Shown here in pieces: positions 57,108-64,000 of a DNA stretch of 64,000 nt. Each line of letters starts with the position of its first letter. Within the stretch, counting starts at the first letter, position 1. Both the position numbers and the translations under genes were made by a program. Below the pieces are notes generated by a model, which saw nothing but the letters and a program-made list of their open reading frames with translations, ran no database searches and was not told where the DNA came from. This stretch comes from Chaunax sp. Z400 (lineage: Eukaryota > Chordata > Actinopteri > Lophiiformes > Chaunacidae), in assembly GCA_037577475.1 (NCBI GenBank), contig CM075194.1:20834992-20898991 (forward strand), written 5' to 3'.

Positions 57108-60100
57108 CCCATTCAGGCCTTATCCCCAGTCTACTCTGAAAGATTCCACTTGAAGATTTCTCTGCTTTTCTGGTAGTCAATCATCTTATCTGTAAAAAAG
57201 TGCCAATCATCTTTCTCACTGAAACAGTCAATTTGGTCCCCTGTCCATCAGCCAGTAGCGCCGTGCTCAAGGTGTACATGCTAGCTGGCAGCTGATGGGG
57301 AATATGGATGTTGTAACCAACAGTCATTTCCAGTGTAGCTCTCTACTAATGGAACCCTTAGTAGCTGCTCAAGTTTCTTCCTGTTCCTTTTAAAAAGGGA
57401 ACTCTTAGTGTTAAACAAGCCACGTGTTTGCAAAGAGACACGGTTTCCTGACACACAAGATGTTTCTCACAAATCCAGCCGCCTTGCACAGTAAGTTCCG
57501 TGGTTGTTTAGGTGTTCAGGCGTGGGATCTTAGACTCATTAGGAGGTGGCGGTACTCCATAAGGAGCAAAAACCTGGTTAGTACTCAGTGCCCATTTCAA
57601 CCACTGCTTTACTACAAAGTTGCTGATACAATCTGGAAGTGTGGACCTTGAAGGATGTAGGCATTTAATAGGAAGGGGGCTAATTTGTTGTGATGGGAAA
57701 TGTGCATTCCAGCATTTTTAAAGAGTGACCAATAATCAGGAAGTCTTGGCCCCTAGTGCTTTCATTTAGGACATTCTTTTTTGAATCGGTCTCATGTGAG
57801 TACCCCAATTCTACTTAAGCACTAAATCAGTGCAGTGCGCCTATTAAGGGCCTGGAAATCAATGAGCTACATGCATCAATCAGTAAATCTGTGCAATTTT
57901 TTTTTTCTCCCAAGATCTCCTCACTAGTTTGAACTGGGTGGAGCTGATGTTACATAAGTGCATGCAGTGATTTATCAGTTTTTGTGTCAGAACCTGACGA
58001 CAGCCGCTGGATGGTTGCTTACTAATTTCAAATCTGGAAAATCTGTTGGCAATCAATTCAGATCCAATGACATCCAAAGAGTCCTGATGAGGTTTTGAGT
58101 GTTAAACTCGTCATAAAAAACTACCTAAAGGAGTATTTATCTTCTTTCATTGATCCTCCTTTTTTCCCCCGCAACTGTTAATATTGTTTAGACTGACAGA
58201 CATTCAGTGGCAGTGCTAAGTCCCCAGTTGGTTTCTGTAAATTTGTAACTATTAATTATTTTTAACTACACTAGTTGTCACTATTGGAATGCATTGTATC
58301 TGTGACACCAAAAACGATACATAATATGCTTTAATATAAATAGTAATAGTAATATATTGCTAATAATATAATAATAAAGCTAATAATAGCTTTTTTATGG
58401 ATATATTTACACATAGGATGTTCAGTGGTTTAATATTGTGATGTATAAACTAATTTTAATCCTCAAACAACTAGTAACTAGAGCTTCCTGAAATCTATCA
58501 TTTTTACAAGAATATAATGATTATGCACAAGTGAAGTACATGTACTTAGATACAGTACATGTACTCTATACCTATATGTGTCTGCATCATATTTGTGGCA
58601 ACAGGTTCACTACGGGAGAATATTACAGCCTATCTCACTATTATGGGATGTTTCAATAGGCAGATAAAGTCATAAGGAGAACCTCTATTGGTGTGTTTCT
58701 GAAGCCACAACAGACTCAGACAGGATCATGGATGACGGGGACGCGGTTGTTAGATTGCTTGTAATAAAGCAGCAATCGTACTTTCATGGCTGAGGCACAG
58801 ACAGCCCTCGCCTCATCCTCCATGTCTCTCGCCCCTGACAAGATTGCAAAGAGAGCTGTTACCGACTAATAAATATCACAGAGCGCCAGCTCTTCCTAGA
58901 CCGGGCCACAAAGACACACAGCATCTTTTGTACCCGCGCCTCAATTGATAACTGTGGTAGGTTGGCTTCTAACAAGACTGATGTTCAGCCATCTCAATGG
59001 CCCCATTCTTTCTCTGACTCTCCCCCATTGGCTGCTTTGACATCATTTAACGTGCTTAATACCCCTGGCATTTGTGAATGCTTAGATTGACCTTTTACAT
59101 TTGGTTTCGAGTATTTAATTATATTGATTCAGTAGCAGAAAATGTTTGTTGAGGTGGGAAAATAAAATGGAATTTAAAGTCTACTATATGAGCAGCAGGT
59201 GATGCGTTTACACCCCTGGAACAGGGAAGAAGCATGTTACACATTAAAGAAAAAATGAATGTGACACTATTATGATTCTATTATTCTATCTTTACGTACC
59301 TGTGAGCACCGTAGAATCAGCTGACAGATGTTACATCATCAGGCAAGTATAGATCCTTTCAATTAGTCCGAGGTGCTTGAATAAGCGTCACCTCAGGGTG
59401 ATCATTTAAAGAGAGAAGAAACAAGGCTGGGGTGTTCTGTCTCCGATAATGACTTTTGTCAATGTCAGCCAAGCACGTGCAATACAAAGACACTGACACA
59501 AAGCGGTCAGCCATCTTTCATTTTATACCTGAGCTTCTCCTACTGAGACAGATCAGAATATCTTCAGTGAAGAATGGTGGGCTGGTCAGGTGGGTTGATG
59601 CTAACCCAACATATAAGATTAGGATCAGTAGGTCTAAGCAAACAGAATGATTTGGGGAGCTGAGGGGCGGACAATAGGTGTGAATCACACCAGTAGTTAC
59701 AGGAATTTATCTGGTCAGAGCTGTTGTTAAGGTGTCAGAGGGCCTAGAGTTTATAAGGGCAGCACAGCTTGGAGCTTATTTAAAACTATTGGTACAAGTG
59801 AAACCACACTTTCTGAGATTTAATCGCGTTTGAAGTCGAATTCCTACCATACTCAAGTAAAACCAAGCTGGATTTTTAAATTGAATGTCATATTGATCAC
59901 TTTCTGTGCTTTCATACAAGGAATGCAGTCTATCTGACCGGTCGGTGAATCATTTCAGCAGCCATGAATCTTCACAAGGATACATTCCGTTCGCCCAGAC
60001 ACTTGTGCAAATGTTTTTTTTTCAGACCATTTATTTCATGGAGGCAGGGAATGCATGTGTCAGTTTCTATTTCAAGCTGGAAACAAGGTGGCTGTAATGG

Positions 60101-60810
60101 CTGCGATAATGGCGTTGTTAAAAAAAAAATAAAGCAGTTTTTCTCTCATTCAGATGAACGACTTGAGCGGTGCTAGTGGAACAAATAGAAGCCATAGATC
60201 TGCTGAGGAGTCACATTATGATTACAAGTCAAATGAGGTTTCACACTGGCAGAATGAGCTCAATTACCTGCATTAATGGAACTTAGTGGTGACTGTGGAA
60301 ATGGGAAGGAGAAGGATTAAACATTGTGTTTGGCAGGTGCGTCCAAAACATGGATCACTTGGTCCTGTTTGGGGAAATGAGGAGGGGTAAAAAAGGAAAA
60401 AAAAAAAGCATTTACAACAAAAAACTGTTTGTGTATGTATCATTTCATGTGCTGTCATCTTTGAGTTAGCTTCTCCTTTTATGGGCAGGTTAGAAGTGCT
60501 TAAAATCAAGGCTATGAAGCTCATCATTAATTCTTTATATCTCAACTAAAGTGATTAAGTTATGCAGACATAACTTCATTAAGTGGGTCTAATGTCAGTA
60601 AACAGGGCCACATTGCATTTTTATGAGAGCTACCTGACCGTGTCTGAAGTAGGGGCAAACAATTCAGCCTTGGTTATTATGGAACTGCTGCTCTCAACAA
60701 AAAATGTAATGTTGGTTTAAGTGCTTCCAATTAAGATAAACTTAAACAGCATATTTTCTCACAGCAGGCACACTTGTGCCATGTCAAGGTGACTCAGCAC
60801 AACACCCAAC
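57104..60810. other. No gene; candidate conserved element at 58.79-59.08 kb
   Basis: Mostly unique sequence. The part 58790-59080 is GC-balanced, repeat-free and complex (GACAAGATTGCAAAGAGAGC, CTCAATTGATAACTGTGG, GCTTTGACATCATTTAACG). No exon was recognised. Short A- or T-runs occur near 57897, 60120 and 60398. Confidence 0.35.
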
Positions 60811-61085
60811 ATCAAGTCAAGTCAGTTTGATTTATATAGCCCCAAATCACAACTAAAGTTATATCAAGGCCTGCTTTCCAAGAAGAGCATGTCTAGACCG
60901 ACTCTATTCTAAAGAGACCCAACAATCCCCCGTGAGCAAGAACATGGAGACAACGGTGAGGACAAACTGCCTTTTAAAAAGCAGAAACCTCGAGCGGATC
61001 CACGACTCAAGGTGGGCGGAGCCTCTGCTTTGACCGATTAGGGTGAGTAGAGAGAGAGAGTAAGATGGGGAGTGAGAGAGAGGGA
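60811..61085 (-). mobile_element. Teleost LINE/SINE-type 3' tail, inverted copy
   Basis: The reverse complement gives GACTCAAGGTGGGC-type text in inverted order: on the plus strand TTGATTTATATAGCCCCAAA, then TATATCAAGGCC, CATGTCTAGACCGACTC, GACCCAACAATCCCCCGTGA, AAACCTCGAGCGGATCCACG and ACTCAAGGTGGGCGGAG. It is the same family as 11540-11862, pointing the other way. The GA-rich part (61050-61085) corresponds to the pyrimidine-rich part of the other copy. Confidence 0.7.
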
Positions 61086-61154
61086 GTGAGGAACAGGAAC
61101 CACATGTACAGCCACAATAACAATAACAGCTATTATAATAGAAAGATGACAATT

Positions 61155-61250
61155 TGTAGTATTTATAATAACGATTACAATAACAACACTGATGATAATA
61201 AAGATGATAACAATGATGAGGATAATAATAATAATGATGACATCAGTGGG
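61155..61250. repeat. (GAT/AAT)n imperfect trinucleotide repeat
   Basis: Mixed GATAAT, AACAAT and GATGAT words over about 95 bp. They give Asn/Asp-rich and Ile/Val-rich frames on opposite strands that are not genes. Confidence 0.9.
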
Positions 61251-64000
61251 TGACATCAGTTTTATGGATAATGAGCTCAACTTTTCACATGTAAGAGAGA
61301 GCATGCTGTTTCTTCTTGAGGAGGTTTAAGAGTCTGGCTCTAAACACAGATTAGTGTCGCTTTGTTTTGTCCTGTTGGTCCAGCTGTGCTGTGACAACAT
61401 GAAAGATGACTAACAGATGACAATCATTCACTTCAGTCTGAAACAGTTCTGTCAACCATTTCTTTTCATGTCTGAAAAATATAATTCAATTTCATTATTT
61501 GGTCCAATGAAGGTCTTTGCCTAAATTAACACAGTCTCGTTATATCTTTCATGTCCTACAGACATGAAATTCTCTGATTAGCTGCATCACCTCAGCTCTC
61601 CTTATGCTTTCACTTCTGCCACATGTGATACTCAGTGCACCGTTTATCTGATACACGTGACCCCACTCCTGCATTCACTATTCACCACATGGACAAATGG
61701 TAGAATCTCAGGAGTCTGACTCCAAGGTCATTACAAGAGCTCTGGTGATCCCAACATATTCTTTATGCTTTGCCTTATTTAGGTATTAATGGTCCATATT
61801 GGTTGGAGGGTGATGCATTTGTGTATACTTTAAAAGAGATAAATAATAAAGTACAGGAGGGTCATGCACTTTCAAAAAATCTAAATATAACATTCCATAA
61901 CCAGTCCATAACCATTCCATAACCAGTTCATAACCAGTCCTCACCACCCCCGGAATCTTAGTGCAGCCCTTCACTGCTATTTATTCAAATGATTTTTGTA
62001 AGTAGGAAAAGAGGCAGCTTAATACCAGGTCTGCTGATCACACACACTCATTCACTTCACCGATAATAACATCTTAAAGTAATTAAAGATTTGAAATGGC
62101 TGCAGTGGAATAACGGCGGTGGTAATTAAATATCATGAAAATACGTTTATTCTGTCTTTATAAATGGTTTAAGTGTTTGCATTGACAGTGATCTGCAGCC
62201 CTTTTGATTAACATTTGAAGTAAACACAGTCAAGACTTGCTAGATGCCAGCTTCTACTGAGACTCCTGCAGCGTGTGAGCGCTGTGCAGAGTAGCAGACT
62301 CATTCAGAAGGGGGAACATTGATTTCTCTTTTTTTTTTACCCTTGGATAACAAGCCTTGGCCAACTTGGTTGCTTGCCTGATTTCGATTTCTTCCCCTTT
62401 GCTGGTATTTCCACACAGATCATAGACGTACACATCAAAGTTCTAAATGTCTTCACACAGCTGTGGATGTGTCCAGAAAGCAGTGACACCAGTCTGGTCA
62501 AATCTCCATACAAGATGATTGATAACAAAGGGTCTGATGTTCATTCAGGGTTTAAAAGTTGGGAGACAAATCTCAGCCACAATCAGATTTATTGATTAAA
62601 CACAGCTCCTTTATAAAAAGACTAAAAATTGGGAAGTTTTTGACAGTTCCACATTTAGAAAGGCAAGAGCAGTACATAGCAGCTGGGAACGTCTCATTAC
62701 AACATCTCAAAAGAGGAATTTCAATGCTGTCAGACATCCAGTCGTACTTGCCGGAGGGTCCAGTTTTTCATTCAATGGATTTTCTACACTGAGCAAAATG
62801 TTTTTTTTCTTTAGAAAATGCAACAGATGAAGGTCAGTGTACTTACTCATCATTAGCAGCACAAATCAGCCTGTGAAAACTTGTACAATTTCAATTGTGA
62901 ATTTAACCTTCAAATGTATTACAGACAGCCTATTGGAGTGTGGACTATGAAAGACAAGAGGAATTATCAGGGAGGGATGATCTGATTGAAGACACTTTTG
63001 GTTGGCTTTATGAGATGTGTAAGATCCATAGTTCTTTTAGACATGACTCACACAGCCTTCACCACATTTTGATCTTTCTCCAACTCTCACTGGCCTCCCA
63101 ATTTTATGGCAGAGCAGGTCTAAACTGCTGCGGTACCTCTGTAGGTGCTTTTGCATAGCCAGGCAAAAATTAAATTCAATCTTCATTACAGCAAAGTGAA
63201 AAGTCGGAGGTAACTGAGGGTCAACTTGGGGGTGATAAGATAATCTTCAAATAGCTTGTGAGCATACGGCAAAAATGTCCTCTCTGCGCCGGTGCAGGTT
63301 TTTTAAGACAGATGATAGCAAGAAAATAAGATAAAATTATGTGCTCATGTAGATATCAAAGACACTCAGTCTCAGTCACATACTATGATTTCACAGCTCG
63401 AGGGATCAGAGGCTATAGAGACAATAGAAAATCATCCGAACATTAAAAGGAAAGCTATTATAATGTGTGCTAAAATTAAGTGGCTGTATCTGTGGCATGT
63501 TGGCTCAGGTTCTAAGTTGGCAACCACAATATGATGTCATAACACCCCAAAATACACAAAATGCATGAGTTTATGCAGCCATATTTCTCAATCCTGTCAG
63601 CACCCATATGATTTTATATGAAATTAGTTTGAGCATTGAAAGGTAATGACTCAAACCTGTTCAAAACAATACTAATCAATGCTAAATAAATCTTTGGTTT
63701 TCTTTTTGCATTTCTGAAAATTAGAAAACAATCATCCTGCATTGACTGAGGAATAAATGTCACTGCTTGATTCAATGTCCTGGATTCTTGGAATGAATTT
63801 CACATCGAAGGCGTGACGCATAAGAAAAGCCAAAAACAAATCGTGATCAGATGGTGTTTTCATAACAATATTGCTACAGTTTTAAGTAAAAAAATTATTA
63901 AAAAATCATCATCATCAGATCATTTTTTGGCACAAACATTTACCAAAGGACTAATAGAAAATAAAGTCATATTTTTAAGAAAACAGAAAAACCACATTAA
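61251..64000. other. No gene seen to the window end
   Basis: Unique AT-rich sequence, with one short tandem repeat at 61894-61945. Frames of 62-77 aa (62337-63158) have no recognised domain. Repeat-free complex stretches at 62370-62800 and 62930-63300 could hold conserved elements. Confidence 0.4.
61894..61945. repeat. Short tandem repeat, 11-bp unit CATAACCAGTC
   Basis: Between four and five imperfect copies (CCATAACCAGTCCATAACCA, then TTCCATAACCAGTTCATAAC). Confidence 0.85.

Noticed and set aside
1..64000. Operons, ribosome-binding sites, prophage or other prokaryotic systems
   Set aside because: Composition, microsatellites, LINE/Tc1/hAT relics and a CpG island show vertebrate nuclear DNA; none of these features is present.

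Overview
This window looks like nuclear DNA from a ray-finned (teleost) fish. It is AT-rich and has almost no protein-coding sequence. It carries several kinds of decayed transposon typical of teleosts (Tc1-like, hAT-like, THAP/DDE, L2-like and Rex3/RTE-like), fish-type interspersed repeats, a tRNA-derived SINE, many microsatellites and two large minisatellites. There are no operons, ribosome-binding sites, prokaryotic genes or viral genes. Nearly all the longer open frames are accidents of repeats or biased composition. Names of repeat families come from recognising sequence by eye; no repeat library was searched.

Layout. 0-12 kb: interspersed-repeat copies, a hAT-type zinc-finger remnant (2.05 kb), a candidate minus-strand coding exon (1.52-1.78 kb), a Rex3/RTE-like LINE end (6.56-6.85 kb), a GTACC/CTCGAC-type MITE (8.8 kb) and a LINE/SINE-type 3' tail (11.5-11.9 kb). 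12-24 kb: the 3' end of an L2/Rex1-like LINE (13.07-13.73 kb), a full-span but dead Tc1-like transposon (20.68-21.68 kb) and a hAT-like transposase fragment (22.8-23.3 kb). 24-31 kb: mostly unique DNA, a G-rich block (26.5-26.9 kb) and a SINE (27.5 kb). 31.6-32.95 kb: a minisatellite with alternating 37- and 30-bp units. 35.2-36.1 kb: a THAP plus DDE transposase remnant. 37.8-38.3 kb: a second copy of the hAT fragment, followed by a 580-bp GATA/CTAGAT microsatellite. 50.2-51.0 kb: an L2-like LINE C-terminus. 52.6-55 kb: a 78-bp palindromic mini-MITE nested in an older repeat, then about 38 copies of a 36-bp minisatellite that seems to have grown from the end of an interspersed repeat.

The strongest sign of a host gene is a CpG-rich promoter and first exon at about 39.7-40.5 kb on the + strand. 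It has three upstream ORFs, a short coding start and a consensus splice donor (exon end 40512). No second exon was recognised, so most of 40.5-64 kb may be its first intron. Several repeat-free stretches with homeodomain- and POU-like words could be conserved enhancers, but this cannot be judged from one sequence. I found no clear previously undescribed system. The most interesting items are the nested mini-MITE, the repeat-end-to-minisatellite expansion, the alternating-unit minisatellite and the uORF-rich first exon.
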